A stretch of 64,000 nt of DNA. Origin: Prorocentrum cordatum. Taxonomy: Eukaryota > Sar > Dinophyceae > Prorocentrales > Prorocentraceae. The stretch covers positions 86,001-150,000 of the forward strand of contig CAUYUJ010012102.1 of assembly GCA_963575745.1 (NCBI GenBank), given 5' to 3'. The notes beneath the pieces were generated by a model, which worked only from the letters and a program-made list of their open reading frames with translations, did not search any database and was not told the DNA's origin. Positions 30,607 to 42,515 of this stretch are shown here, piece after piece. Numbering within the stretch: the first letter of the stretch is position 1; each line of letters starts with the position of its first letter. A program made the translations under genes and the position numbers.

Positions 30607-31238
30607 CCCCCCCATTTTTTTGCGCGGTTTCGCAGTAGAATCGGCATGCACGGAAAACAGAACAATAGGACACGAGGGTGAAGTGTGGAACACGCAACGT
30701 TGTCGGGCGACACGAAGACGGCGTGCGGATTTCTGTCGGGAAAACGAACACTCATCTTGGGTGATTTTATTTTTGCGACGTTGCCGGCTAGCGCGACGTT
30801 GCCGGCTAGCGAGCCTCCCGGCTAAAGAGGTGCACTAGTAAGTTCGGTCGTATTTTATTCGATCGATCTCTTCGGCATTAGATACGCGCGCGCCGGGCAG
30901 CATGCCTGAATTGCCCATGCTAAGTTGCGCAGAATGTGGCGCCATCGGCCCGAAACCTATAAGGTGCTGGACAAGTCTGACCGCCGGCAGAAATTGGCCC
31001 CTGGCTGGGCGGTGGTTCTCGCTCTCGTTCTTGGCCGTCTCCCGCGGCCGCGGAGCATTCTAAGGTGCTGAAGAAGTCGTGCTAAACTACGCGGACGCAT
31101 GAACAGCGGCGCTGTGCTCTTTCCATGCAGGCAACGCCTTGCATGGAACGCCGGCGAGATGATCGCTCTCGTTCTCGGGCGTTCCCCACCATCGCGGAGC
31201 ATCCTATTCGCGGATTACGTTCCTGAGCGTCTACTTCC
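30607..31238. repeat. short local duplications
   Basis: GCGACGTTGCCGGCTAGC occurs twice in tandem at about 30776-30813. A ~150-180-bp segment with GCTCTCGTTCTTGGCCGTCT and GCGGAGCATTCTAAGGTGCT is duplicated with drift (30955-31080 and 31110-31210). No gene recognised. Confidence 0.5.
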
Positions 31239-33003
31239 CTATGGGGGAATGGACCTCCGTACGGCGTCTGTTTGGAGTAGTGGCTTCTGGTCTGCTTTGT
31301 GCGTCAAGTAGCACTTTGATGCAATCTCCCATTTGTTGTTGCCTTTGTGGCGAGATCCAGCGCGTGCTGGCCGAGCACTCGTGGCTCCGGAATTCTGCCC
31401 TGTAGCGGCGTCCACCGACGTCCCTCCGCTGGTGGTCGGGGCGACGCAAGCAAGCGGGTCACTAGGGGCCCATGAAGATGCGGCACCGTTCAATGGAACA
31501 GGGATGGATGGCCGCAAGATAGCGGCTGGCCGAGAATTGCGGCGCTTGCTGCGGCGTGCCGCGACATAGATACGGAGCGAACGAAACTGCATCGGCGTTG
31601 GGCTTCCAAGCGCCCCCAGTGGACGGTCCGCGTTGATGCCCCACTGCTTGTCCGTAACTGTGCCACGGGCCGTTCGGGAGAGGGGGAGCTCCGTGTGCAG
31701 CCAACAGGGCGAAAGTGGTGCTCGTGCTCCTCGGCTGGGCCAATTCACATTGCACATGCGCTCCCCGCGTTTCATGCACCGCGAGCTCAACCTCGCAGCC
31801 GACGGAGTCACTGGTGGGGGCGTCTTGGGGAGCACGAGTGTCTTTCTTACTCGCTTCCGAAAAATCACCATCACTGCGCTCAATCTGGCCCTCCCCGGTG
31901 GAAGCAGACGCCGGAAACGCGCTGTGGTGCAGATCTGCTGTCGGAGCCATCTCAGCGCCTTTCTCAGGCCCGGCAAGCGTTGCGGACTGAGCGGGCGCTG
32001 TTTCAGCAGGCGCGTGTAACGGGGAACATGGCGGCGCGCCCCTTGAACCTGAAGCAGAGCCTTGCAGGTCGCCACTATAATCGCACAGGTGGCTGGCGGC
32101 CAAACAGGACACCCTGCGATTCACTCCACGATGGCCGAAAAATGCAGGGACCAGAAAGCATCGGAGTCGCCCGTTGGCAGTTGAGCTTGAAACGCGCAGA
32201 CCCTTGACGATGCCCACCTGGGGGCGGCGTCTCTGACCTTGAAGTTGCCTAAGTCCGGCGCAGGCATCATGCGAGCGGCGCGCAACTGTTGCCCCTCTTT
32301 CCTGATAAGATAGACGTGTTCCCCACAAATCTCCGCAGTCGCTTGCTAATGCAACGCCGACTTGCAAATGGGCGAGAAATTCGTTCTCGCAGTTCGTCAC
32401 CGGCACTGCGATTCGTTCCATCATTATCTCATTGGTGCTCGATCGCAGGACACAGAGAGCATGGGACGGCCCTTACTCGATTCAAACGCTTCGACGAGCT
32501 GCCTGTAAACGCGCTCGCAGCCGTCGGGCAATGGCGGTCTTGGCTTCGCGTTCGCGGCGGGCTCTGAGGCTGGAGGCGCCTGCGCGGCGGCGTTGGCGCG
32601 GTGGTCAGCACCCCCTCCTAGGTAAGAACCTGCGAGGGGTGCCACTCCAAAAGTCAGACGACGCGACGCTGCTCCTTCCGCTGAAGTCCCCTGTCGAGCT
32701 CGATAGCCACGTAACACTGGGGACCGTGGCGTAGGGAGGAACAGGGAGGAAAAATCAAATCCAGAAGCTTGGCTTCGCATCCAGAACATGTGCATGCCAC
32801 CCGATTTCTGCACATGCGGAAGGCCGGCGTGCCCGGCCACGCGATGTGCGAAGATCGAGCGCTGGAGAGACTTGCGGCGAGTGGTTATGCTGCGCTGCAG
32901 GTGGAGGCGGAAGCGCAAAGGCTGGCAGACACTGGAGGACCGAGGCGAAGCGGGCCACAGCATGCACGTCAGCGCCGCGTATGCCTGCCAGCACCACAGC
33001 ATG
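31239..33003 (-). other. unrecognised protein-like minus-strand frames
   Basis: Three minus frames (32424-33002, 31462-32424 and 31239-32075) are free of simple repeats. The 320-codon frame 31462-32424 is the longest non-repetitive frame outside the LINEs and has an acidic/Ser-rich centre. None shows a domain I can name. They may be exons of a decayed gene or parts of an old retroelement. Only the open length and normal composition are seen. Confidence 0.25.
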
Positions 33004-33939
33004 CCTGCACTGTGAGCACCGCAGTATACCTGTGGTGTGGGGGGCAGACTAACGCGACTAACGCTGTCCTTTGCGCATATTCGCCCTCATGCTGCCAGGC
33101 GGGAGCCGAGGAGGCGCGCTCAGTCACACATACATTCCAGAAGCAAGCTCGCGCACTCAGTCACATAAGCGTGGAGACATGCTACGAATGGCAAACTCGC
33201 ACGTCCAATCACGCCTACATGTACACACATGCACACCATGCACATACAACAAAAAAGAAACAACAACTGATTGTGCAAACATAAAAACACGACAGACACA
33301 ATTGATCAATCCGTGATACCCGCCTCGCTCACCTCATATCACTCCGTGTTTATGTGTTGGAAAGAAGGCGCGGGATGATACCAGCCGCTTGAATGCAACG
33401 TTATACCCGCACACCGCGTGCGCGGCTAAATTGCTGCTTGGGGAGAAGAATAGACGAGAGATTCAACGTAGCGGAGTTAAGAACGGGGCCCTCGCGGAGT
33501 CAAAACATGTTGTCTCACGTCCATGCTCCACACATTCGGTACGGGGATCCATCTCAATCACCACCATGGAGTTGATCCAACAGTTGTGGTCACCAGTTGC
33601 TCAGCGCTCGTCAAGGGGGCCCGAAAGAGGACAGCATGTAATCACGCGTGTTCAGGATAGATTGGTCTATAACTGTTGAACTCATGGAAGAGAAGCAAGT
33701 GTTGGAGGAGGAGAAGTCGGATGATGCTCAGGGATGATCATGATGATTATGATGATGAGGAGGAGGAGGCAGCATGTAGTCACGCATGTTCAGGATGAGT
33801 TGGCCTATCATTGCGGAACTCGTGAGGTGCAACTTACCTCTGCGACCCTGCGACAAGCACACGTGTGATTCCAGCCCGGCAATATTGACTGGCTCGATTG
33901 ATTGGTACAGGGTCCTCTCTTGTCCGACTGCTCGTAATA
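33004..33939. repeat. unrecognised DNA with a two-copy 140-bp duplication
   Basis: CAGCATGTAATCACGCGTGT..TTCAGGATAGATTGG (33631-33668) recurs as CAGCATGTAGTCACGCATGT..TTCAGGATGAGTTGG (33770-33806), with GATGAT repeats between. The rest shows nothing. Confidence 0.5.
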
Positions 33940-34097
33940 GAGGGCAGAAAATCCACCCCGATAACAACCACCCCGACACGCGAAATCGCTTAATCAAAGC
34001 GCCCCAAAAAAGGAATCGAGCAGGGAAGGGCTGTTTAGTAAACGCCCAGGGCCGTTTAGTAAACGCCAATTGTCTGGTGTGGGTGGTTTTTCCTCCC
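33940..34097. mobile_element. E-family inverted-repeat element, copy 2
   Basis: Same ends and GTTTAGTAAAC palindromes as 13272-13429, except that the first palindrome is changed to CGCTTAATCAAAGCG, itself still nearly symmetric. Confidence 0.7.
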
Positions 34098-34148
34098 TTG
34101 ACGCAATGAACATCTCGACCTCTCCCCTCGTGAGTTCAACAAGTCGCT

Positions 34149-34341
34149 CGGGTCGGGCAAAAGGGGGGGATAGTAAAGGGGGGGTTTGAGAATCAGCTCA
34201 CGTGGCTGATTTTCCTGGCGCCTCCTGACGCCGGAAGCGGCCATGTATCGAGGAATGGGCCCCTCAGTGAGGCCGAAATCAGCTGCATGCAGCAAATTTC
34301 GTAACCCCTCCTTTCCCAATCCCCCCCTTTCGCCCGGCCCG
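34149..34341. mobile_element. F-family MITE, copy 1, with 7-bp target duplication
   Basis: 193 bp with inverted ends CGGGTCGGGCAAAAGGGGGG and (reverse complement) CGGGCCGGGCGAAAGGGGGG. The interior pair AATCAGCTCACGTGGCTGAT and GAAATCAGCTGCATGCAGCA may fold. AGTCGCT stands on both sides (34142-34148 and 34342-34348). Copies at 49332-49423 (internally deleted) and 62834-63026 (also 193 bp). Confidence 0.85.
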
Positions 34342-34349
34342 AGTCGCTG

Positions 34350-34676
34350 CCGACATGCCCGATATCCCCAACCACCCCACAAGGATGGGGATCGGCGGCC
34401 CCCGCTCTCCTGAGCCGACGCGGCTGCGAGAGGCGGACGGGCCCGGGCGGAGAGGACAGCGCGTGGAGGAGAACGAGGCAGACGATCACATCCCCACGAC
34501 GCAAATCGGCGGTGGACCCCTAACCATCTGGGAGGGGACCTACGTTAGGAGTGCAGGGGACCTACGTTAGGAGGGCCAGAGTAGCAGGAGGTAGAGGGGG
34601 TCTTTCTGCAGATGTAGGCTATCAAACCGCTATCCCTAATGTCAAGACGGGAATCTCAGCGAGGCCACGCCTTCAC
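34350..34676. other. unrecognised DNA with a G-family end fragment
   Basis: TCGGCGGTGGACCCCTAACC (34506-34525) is a lone left end of the G family. ACCTACGTTAGGAG occurs twice at 34539-34573. Otherwise nothing. Confidence 0.45.
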
Positions 34677-34846
34677 TCGGCGGTGGACAAACCTCCCTCT
34701 GGTAACCCCCCCCTTAGTGAACACGGCCTAGGACCGAAACCGACGGACCTGGACCCGCAACAGTGACGGCCCCGCGGCGCCCCCTGGCGAACCGAAGACG
34801 GCCAATTCGCTAATCGACGTGTCAGGGTAGGTCTATCCACCCCCGA
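34677..34846. mobile_element. G-family MITE, copy 1
   Basis: 170 bp with ends TCGGCGGTGGACAAACCTCC and (reverse complement) TCGGGGGTGGATAGACCTAC. The interior GACGGACCTGGACCCGCAA and AATCGACGTGTCAGGGTAGG is shared with 48479-48649. A right-end fragment of the same family follows at 34981-35033. No target duplication is readable. Confidence 0.75.
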
Positions 34847-36590
34847 TTGCGGGTCGCTTGAGCCACTTTGGGGGTCGCCTGGGGGGCCTTCGGAGGCTCT
34901 CTTGGGCCGTTTTGAAGCCTTCCGAGAGTGATTCCACGATAATGCTGGTTCGGAGCCCCCTCCAGAACCGATTTTTCCCCAAACGGCCAATTCGCTAATC
35001 GACGCGTCAGGGCAGGAGGTCGATCCACCCCCGACAAAAAGGGAGTGGTTACGCATGCGTTTGCGCGTCTTCGGCTGTGGGCCCCAGCGCGAACTGACGA
35101 CTCTGGCCAAGCAGAAGCATGAGATCGCAGCTGGCCGTGGCTTCCTGGCGTTGACTGCAATCACTCCCCGCTATCCCAGTCGAGCCTAGCCTTACAACAA
35201 CTGGGGGGGGAACTGGTCATGCTTGAAAATGCGCTCCTGGACAGCATTCCCCCATCCCCGCCAAACCATTCCAAACATCGATCCCCATGTACCTCCTAAA
35301 ACATGTGTTTGTGTTTTAACCGCGCCCAACCGTGGACCCCAAGAACCTAGCAATCATGATAACTCCACAGGGACGCGCTTTAAACATTTGGCACTCCGCT
35401 GTGAACATGTATGTAGCTTCGTACTGCACGTCCATAACACAAGATACATGATGCGTGTAAGCAGGTTAGGGATACGATGACTAGTTGTGACAAGTGTGCG
35501 TGTGTGTAAACGTGTGTGCGTGCGTGCGCGTGTGAGCCTCACCGCATCTCGCTGCCCAGATCGTGATACAACACTGCGGAGAAGGAACCAGTGTGCATAG
35601 GCCCTCACACCAACAATCCATCAAGCACGACATCACATGCCATCAGGATGTAGTTTGTGTGTGTGTGCGCGTGTGCGCAACTGTCCCCGAACGTGCAGGC
35701 TGCTACATTCTGGGGCATCCTCTCTTCCTGTTGCGGTCGGTCGGGCTGAATGCAGCGGTGCTGTGGAGTCGCGGAAACGTGGCATCGAGATGCCAGTGGT
35801 CTTGGCCTCACGGTGTTGTGGCCTCGTGGTGCCCGGCGGTGTCTCGGCCAGATGGGCTGCTCCGGCCTGGTGGTGTCCAGACGCTTGGTGGAAACGGTGC
35901 TGATGAAGGCTTTGGAAAGTGTGGCGATGCGTGTGACGATGGCGCTGATCACCGTAATGATGATTCTGCTGGCGATGGTGCCATGAAGACTGGGACACTG
36001 ATGCAAATTACCCTGGATATAATGGTGCCTGTGGTGATGACTAGATGGTCAAATCGGACATACTGGCCGTGCTGATGCAACCACAGGCAACGGAGATGAT
36101 GCTGACAATGCGATGCCAACGTCAACTAATGCCAGCCTCTGGTGCCGCTTTGCTCGAGACGCCGCTCTGCTCGAGACCACTCCAAATGGTGGGCACGCGC
36201 GCGCCGTATCAATGCGTGACAACCCAGAGCATCTAACTTGTCCGCTCCTCGGGGGAAGCGGCGGATATTGGCAACCGTAAAATCTACAGCAATTTCGCGT
36301 TGGTAAGGACAATCAACGCCTTCAGGCATCAATCAGGAGCGCGACTATCGTGTTCACCAAGCGGCGGGATCGTGGGCGCTCAATGGCTTTTGGAGCACCA
36401 AGGCAAGAGGACAACGAAGAACATATCCGTGCCCTGAGGCCCAAGTTGGAGTGTCCTCAGGTCCCTGCGAGGGGCCCATAACCCCGAATACAGGGCGCTC
36501 CGGGCGCTCTTGGGCGCTGCTGGCCCGCAAGAACGTGAGACCCTCCACCGGCCAAAACGTACAGAACATCCTAGGGTACCCTCCCCCCGT
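34847..36590. other. G-family fragment, GT-rich tract and unrecognised DNA
   Basis: 34981-35033 is a G-family right end. 35490-35540 is a (GT)n-like tract. 34860-34930 has CCAAGA-type motifs in reverse orientation. The remaining sequence gives short overlapping frames with no domain I recognise. Confidence 0.4.
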
Positions 36591-36725
36591 GTGTACGAGA
36601 ACGTCCAACAAACAGGAAGAACACTAGGGTACCCTCCCCGAACCGACCTCGACCTTCTACCTCGGTCCGGCTGCAGAGGAGAACGGAACTGCAGAAACAT
36701 TACATTCTCTGCGGTCTGAGAGCGG
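36591..36725 (+). repeat. R-family module, copy 2
   Basis: GTCCAACAAACAGGAAGAAC, ACTAGGGTACCCTCCCCGAA and CGACCTCGACC..TACCTCGGTCCGGCTG match 25829-25905 and 44903-44985. The preceding CTAGGGTACCCTCCCCC is also shared with 44876 as GAGGGTGCCCTCCCCC. Confidence 0.6.
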
Positions 36726-36866
36726 GCATGCCTTCTCAAAGGCGGCGAAGCTCCTCAGAAGCCCCCGCGCCTTCGGAGAAGCCGCCACTGTCTGCGGAGA
36801 AGGCTGTCACACTTTCTCAGAAGGCCCGGGGGGCTTCTGAGAAGCCCCGCCGCCTTCTGAGAAGGT
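36726..36866. repeat. minisatellite of CTTCTGAGAAG palindromes
   Basis: CCTTCTCAAAGG, CTCAGAAGC, CTTTCTCAGAAGGC, GCTTCTGAGAAGCC and CCTTCTGAGAAGG follow one another about every 15-25 bp. Confidence 0.75.
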
Positions 36867-36873
36867 TAAAACA

Positions 36874-37036
36874 GGGCTAGGATCGGGATAAATCGCTCCA
36901 GAGCGTTCCGGAGCGCTCTCAGATCGCTCCGGAACGCTCTGGAGCGGCCGCGGCGCCCAATACAGCCTCCAAACCCGCGGATTCTCAGAGATTTCGAGTG
37001 ATCCCGCTCCGATGTTGTCCCGATCTTCGCGTCGTT
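36874..37036 (+). repeat. B-family repeat with internal hairpin, copy 1
   Basis: GATCGGGATAAATCGCTCCA..GAGCGTTCCGGAGCGCTCTC..GAACGCTCTGGAGCGGCCGC..TCTCAGAGATTTCGAG..TGTTGTCCCGATCTTCGCGT. GAGCGTTCCGGAGCG pairs with CGCTCCGGAACGCTC. The second copy, 61309-61470, is in the same orientation. Confidence 0.75.
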
Positions 37037-37233
37037 TTGGTATGATGCCCCCCTCTCGCCCCCCCCCTTTGGGCTCGCCGCCGGATCCCCGCGAGACTCC
37101 CCGCAGAGGCCGGGGGCGCGCTGGTCGGCACGTGCCCGCGCAAGCACGTCCGAGGGGGCCCCGAGGCCCGTCCTGGAGCCGTCCGGGGCGCCTCCTGGGG
37201 GCCGCCTTGGGGGCCATGGAGGGCGGCCCACTC

Positions 37234-37372
37234 GCCATCGCTCGCACGTCCATTCCCGGTGTTTTTTTGTCGGTTTCGTGCGTGATTTTTGTTTTCGCCA
37301 GATGGTCAAGGATGCTCCTCGATCGTCCTCGCCGAAAGAGAAATGCACCCTTCAGAGCGATGCCAAGCCCAG
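37234..37372 (+). repeat. dispersed repeat B2, copy 2
   Basis: Matches 4450-4575 from GTCCATTCCCGGTGTTTTTT to GAGCGATGCCAAGC. Confidence 0.7.
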
Positions 37373-37397
37373 GAAGCCAACATCGTCAACATCCAAA

Positions 37398-37420
37398 ATG
37401 TGTGTGTGTGTGTGCGTGTG

Positions 37421-37451
<31 letters not shown>

Positions 37452-37458
37452 TTGTTTT
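37398..37458 (+). repeat. (TG)n microsatellite
   Basis: About 60 bp of TG dinucleotides with two TTTG interruptions. Confidence 0.95.
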
Positions 37459-38723
37459 GGCTAACAAAACAAACAAACCTGCTTCAGCATTACCGCATCT
37501 GGGGCTTCAGGGCGTCCAAGACGGCCACTGAGGCGCCAAAGGTCGCCTCACAACTGCCCAGGAGCCCGCACGAGGGGCCCAAGAGGCCCCCAGACACCCA
37601 GGAGGTCCACAAGAGGGGGAATATGAACTTATACTGTGAGCCCTCCGCCTCCAAGAGGCCACCAAGAAGCCCGCGAGACGCCACTAAATACAGCCACAAC
37701 CGCCTGCAAGAGGCTTCCGAACGGTCATCCAAGATATCCTCACAGGCAACCGACGGGCCTCAAACTGACAACCCGAACATGGTGGCGGGATGGGCCGAGG
37801 CCACTAGAACCGCCGCGCACTGTGGTCTTACCATAAGGGCGCACGGCGTGCTGGACGTCTGGGCAAGTTTAGTTCTTGTCTACAGAACTCCCCCTGGGGT
37901 TTCGGCCCAACCCGCCGCCCACCCGGAGAGCTGCACAAAATCCCCAGGTCACTGGCTATGCCGCTCCAGTGGCACAAGATTGACTTTATTTTTTGTCCAT
38001 AACTTCCTGTTGTTCTGTTTATGGTTATTCTTTCTCCCCCGCGTGTTCCCCGAAGGGTTTCCAAACGGCTGGGGGAAACCTAGTCCGATAGCTTGGACGA
38101 GCTCTGGCCGCAAAGTTCGGCCACATCGTCCCCGCCAACCGGCAGGGGGCGGCGGTGACTCGCCGTAGGCGTCTTCGATACCCTGGAACCACCTTACGTT
38201 CCATGAAAGCTGATATGGGCATCCCTGGGTAGTAGTAGGCGTTTCGAACAGCTGATGGGGCGGGCCGCACATGCGAAACACCTCGACTTTCTGAACGTTG
38301 GCGAGGCAACCGGAAAACCTTGGGAAAGCTTACCGCAGGGCGCGGGTGCGAATACTGGCGTGCCCATTGGCGCAGCAAGTGTAGCCGCGAAAGCGAGACA
38401 GGCGCGCCGCAAAAACAAGTCAGGTGCCTCTGGAAACAAACAAGGATGCGCCGGTCGTCCCAGAAAGTATTGGGCGCGAGTGCGGGCGCGCCCGTTGGCG
38501 CCGAAATTGAAGCCCATTGGGGAATTTAGTGTGCGGGGTAGCCAAAACTGGCCAGGCAAGAATGTTGACGCGTCTGTGGGCGCCGTATTGGGGGCCCCGT
38601 GTGGGACATTCACAGAAACTGCGGCGCGCACCAAAACGAGCTGCGAGTGACTGCTCGAAACCCCACCGCCGACGTAGTTGCCATGGAGAGCTATGCCTGT
38701 GGGCTGCGCGCGAAGGAGGAATC
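37459..38723. other. CCAAGA-type satellite then unrecognised DNA
   Basis: 37510-37700 holds CCAAGACGGCC/CCAAGAGGCCC motifs in + orientation. 38340-38620 has scattered GTGCCCATTGGCGC-type motifs, perhaps distant relatives of the 90-bp family. No gene recognised. Confidence 0.4.
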
Positions 38724-38835
38724 CGATGATGCGGATGATGACGATGGTGATGGTGGTAGGGGGGGTGGTGATGACGCTGATGATGGTGACGATGCTGATG
38801 CTGTTGTTGATGATGATGATGATGATGGCGAGGAA
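38724..38835 (+). repeat. (GAT)n microsatellite
   Basis: GATGATGATG with GGT and CGG interruptions. Confidence 0.9.
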
Positions 38836-39586
38836 GAATAAACAGTTTCCCCGCAACAATTGCAATGACCGGTGATTTGCGAGGAATCCATTCAAGTCCG
38901 ATGCCAGCTGGAGAGCACAGTCTGGCGGACGTTCAATCAAAGCAGATGCGTAACCAAGTCAACGCTTCTGGCGCCATGGGAGCCAAACCACCGCACTGGG
39001 CGGGCGCCAAGCGGGACAGCAAGCAAGCGGCAGCAGGGAGGGAGGACTGAGGGGGGGCCAATCGATCGATGAAGGCCAAAACTCGCAACTGAGCAGGCCA
39101 CCGGAGCAGTCTCGAGGCGGCTGGTGAGGACAAGCTGCGTCGGCGGGCAGGCAAGTTTCCTTGTGCGTGTCCCGACCTCGCGCACGGCCGCAGGCAGCAC
39201 TGATAGCGAAGAACCGACAAGGGATGACGCACAAGACCGCTACCCCAAGTCGGCAATGGGGCCCGAGTTCCAACGCGACCCAGAGCGGTACTCAAACCCA
39301 TTCGACAAGGGGGCAATTCGGGCGGTCGGCGGCGCGGGCTCCACCGAACTTCAGCTCCACGAGAAAGGCAGCACCAAGAGCCCCAGAGGGAGCAAGCAGC
39401 AGCGGCCAATTCGCCCGAGAACCGAAGAAGGAAAATAACTAGAGAACGAAAGACGGCCCACGGACCGAGCAGGGAGGCGGACCACAGGACCGATTGTCGA
39501 AAAAGAAGGCCACTGAAACAACGGGCAACTAACCACCAGGGTTGCGGAGATACTGAAAGCAACCCGAATCGCCGGATGCCTCTACA
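38836..39586. other. no recognised feature; possible LINE 3' flank
   Basis: Unique-looking sequence downstream (in the minus sense) of the decayed LINE. It may include that element's 3' untranslated region. No terminal repeat or poly(A) seen. Confidence 0.35.
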
Positions 39587-40300
39587 TCAGCATGCGTAAA
39601 CGGCCCTAGAAGACTTGCCCATGATACGCGCGACCGAGAGCAGTCCGAAGACGAAATTGCCTGCGAGTGTGCGCAAAACTGCCGACCAGGGCGCAGACGG
39701 CGACATCGCGTTTGACATCGGGCGCACACGGCCGCCAGCAAAACGCAGGGCAGGGCAAGGAAAAGCAACGCCGGGGCGACAGACAAGAGGAGCCCAGGAC
39801 GAGAAGGGAGAGAGGACACGAGGACACTGGACATAGTGACACTGGTCATCGCGGCAGTGGCGACAACCAAATAGGCGCGGCTTCAAATCAGCGCGAAGCC
39901 TCGCGCAGGTCAAAACTCCGCGGCAAGGGGCCCGCAGGGCGGCAGCAACGAAAAACGCGAAATCGGAACGGCGAACTTTACGCAGCCGAACCTGAAACAT
40001 CGGGGGGGGGGGGCATGCGGGGCTGTCGAGCGGGAGAGGGGGCCACTTCAACACACTTCTAGGGACTTCTCCCATCACCGCCCCAGGCCTGGCAGCGTTG
40101 CGCAAACATCTGACCAACCTCGCCTGAGTAATCGGCGCTGGATCAGGGCGAGGAGCGGCTGCCGACTGGGAGAGATCAGCCACCGCATCTGCCATGCGCG
40201 AGAGAAACGAGTCTGCAGACCGCCCTGTGTCCAATCTGGGAGGGGCCAGGTCATTCGAAGAGTCGCGAATCTCCGCCAACGCCTCCGCGCATTCGCCCCG
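39587..40300 (-). pseudogene. LINE C-terminal zinc-knuckle remnant
   Basis: The open minus frame 39587-40954 contains CRHCRDDQCHYVQCPRV (about 39840-39890). This Cx2C..Hx4C arrangement is like the C-terminal finger of dinoflagellate LINE polyproteins (CxFC..HxxxCP). The flanking RLRADLKPRLFG fits the usual run-up. Farther upstream in the same frame I see no RT sequence. Confidence 0.5.
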
Positions 40301-40559
40301 GGCACTAGAACCCATGGCCGCAATGAAACAATCGAATGGCAGAACGCGTTGCGTCCAGCGCCTTTTTAGGAATACATCACTTCGACACTGGAACTGCGAC
40401 GCGAGCCCGGGTGGGTAGCTTGCAGGGCGCGATCTTCTCACTGGAAGAGACAAGGGGCAAGGCCGCGGTGCTGGGGGGCGCATGGGCGAGGGCAGTCGCA
40501 GCCCGCGCATTGCAAGCAACAAGCGATTCTGCCGATCCCACTTCCACTCCGCCGATCTC

Positions 40560-41147
40560 CTGCGCACCTGCGCGCTTCCAACAACTGTGCGGCAGACCAT
40601 ATATGCCAGGCATTGAATCCCCAGTGCGCCCCGCAAGCTCTGCAAACTCTTCGCGAGGCAACGCGCGCTCCATGTCGGGGGGCAACAAGCGAATGCACTG
40701 GCGAAGTGCGCCCCGAAGCGCGCGGTCGGGCTCGCGCGCGGCAAACGCACGGCCCCAGAAACGAGCGAGTTCGTTGCCGGCACGCTGGACCGATGAGCAC
40801 GGAACGCCCGAATCCACGGAAAAGATATTCCCAAGACGCACAGACGTATTGATATGCCGCCAGCGCTCGCGATTGCGCGTAGTACGTGCACGTCCGCGCG
40901 CAGCTTCGTGCTCGGGAAGGTCGCCCAAATGCTGCGCGGCTTCCTTCGCGGCATCCAAGATCTGGTTGTTCAGAGCAACAATGTGCGCGCGTAGCCCCGC
41001 GGGGTTATAGGATGTGTCAGCGTAGATGTCAGAAAAAGTCGAGATATGGAAATCGGCGCGAACGGCGCGCGCCACAGGATACTGCGCACGAGCGCGAAAG
41101 GAACGGGGAGCAACAATGCACCGGTGAAGAAACTCACGAGGAGACAT
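40560..41147 (-). pseudogene. LINE linker/RT N-terminus remnant
   Basis: In the 257-codon frame 40377-41147, residues 126-194 read NELARFWGRAFA, ALRQCIRLLP and then DSMPGIYGLPHSCWKRAG (177-194). Dinoflagellate LINEs have a conserved DSAPGPDGxPYxxW at this position, just before RT block 1. After residue 200 the resemblance stops, which marks the deletion or frameshift. Confidence 0.6.
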
Positions 41148-41299
41148 GGCTCCGCGAAACGGCGGAACTCCCCCGAATTCGGCGCGCGCTTCGTGCGCGG
41201 CGCCTTTCGTGCGAGGCAGTCGGGTCAGATTTGGGGCCTCGTATCACTCCCAAGCAGGTGATCATCCAGAACACCCTGGAACTCAAACGTCGTTGGGGC

Positions 41300-41866
41300 T
41301 CAGGGAAGAACAGGGGGGGGGGGTCGGCCATCCGGTAGCCGAGGTTTCGTTGAGATGGCACGCGCAACGGGAGCGTGATCAGAGGGCATCGGCAAATTAC
41401 TAAGCATGCCGATCAACGAACTAGTGGCCGCAATATCCACAAGAACAGCAGAAGGGAGATCAGCATGACGCGGTCGAGACGAGCGGTAGGGGCTATCTTC
41501 GGGCCAGAGCATGCGCGTCGCGTATCCTGAGGCGGATGCAGTTTAGCCCAGCCTCCAAATTAATCGATCCATTCGCGGGGGAAGGCGGAGCGCCCGCGAC
41601 TGGCGCCCCCTGCGTCAAGATTGAATCAGCCCTCATCGCAAAGGGCGAAATTGAAGCCCCCGAGCAGGATGCGAGGAGCATCAGAGGATGGGAGTAGAGC
41701 GGGGCCCACCTCCGAGATACAGCGGCGATAATATCGGGGAGACGTAAGACCCGGGTACGGGGGACTCGAAAATCCCCGACGAGGTCGTCAAAAAAATGAC
41801 GAGGCCGAGCCTGCATTTTGACGAGGCCTCCCGCTGCAGACATCCCACGAAACTCCTCCTCGTCAA
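41300..41866 (-). pseudogene. LINE APE-type endonuclease remnant
   Basis: One frame reads YYRRCISEVGPALLPSSDAP followed by RILLGGFNFAL (41700-41641), matching the LLxGDFN motif with Asp changed to Gly, which should abolish activity. Another frame, 41300-41512, carries LPMPSDHAPV (41371-41395), the conserved SDHxPV motif with the catalytic His. The two are in different frames, so at least one frameshift separates them. Confidence 0.65.
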
Positions 41867-42515
41867 AATCCGAGTCGCGGTCGTCGAAAAACGATGGCGA
41901 ACCCGAGTCCCGGCAAACCCGGGTCTTACGCTCCCCCGATAATAACCAAAACTTGCGTCGACATTCGGCGCGCGGGCAGAGACGGCCCCCGACCGACCGG
42001 CCCCCCCCCGCCCCCATCCCAGCAGATGCGACGCCGCACCTGGAATTGGAGACTCCGGAGAAGAGCGAAGCGAGAAAACATGCCCGCCAAAGGCGCGCCG
42101 GTACAGACCAAGACCCCATGCCCAGGAGCGCGACCAGGTCGATCACCCAGGAGCATCTCGCGCGACAGGAACTCCTCTTCGAGGGCGACCATGCCCCCAA
42201 AGAGCCCGCGAGACTCGCGGACAAAAAAAATGCGCAATCATGTGCTTCTTAAGCAGCCCCGTCAATATGCGCCAAACAAAGCAAACCCATCACTTCACAT
42301 GGTTAACGCCCCCAAGCAAACCTCTCGCATTCCACGCGACGACTGACGGAGGTTTCTTCAGCGGGGAGGCGGGGGGGGGGGGAGCTGCGCCGCCCATCTC
42401 GCCGAGAACGAATTGCGCCTCTTGACGTCGGCCCGCGCGCAGGGGCGGGACGACGCCCCGCGCGCGCCACCCGGCCCCGGGCGGGGCGCCCTCAGATGCT
42501 GGATACAGAGAACCG

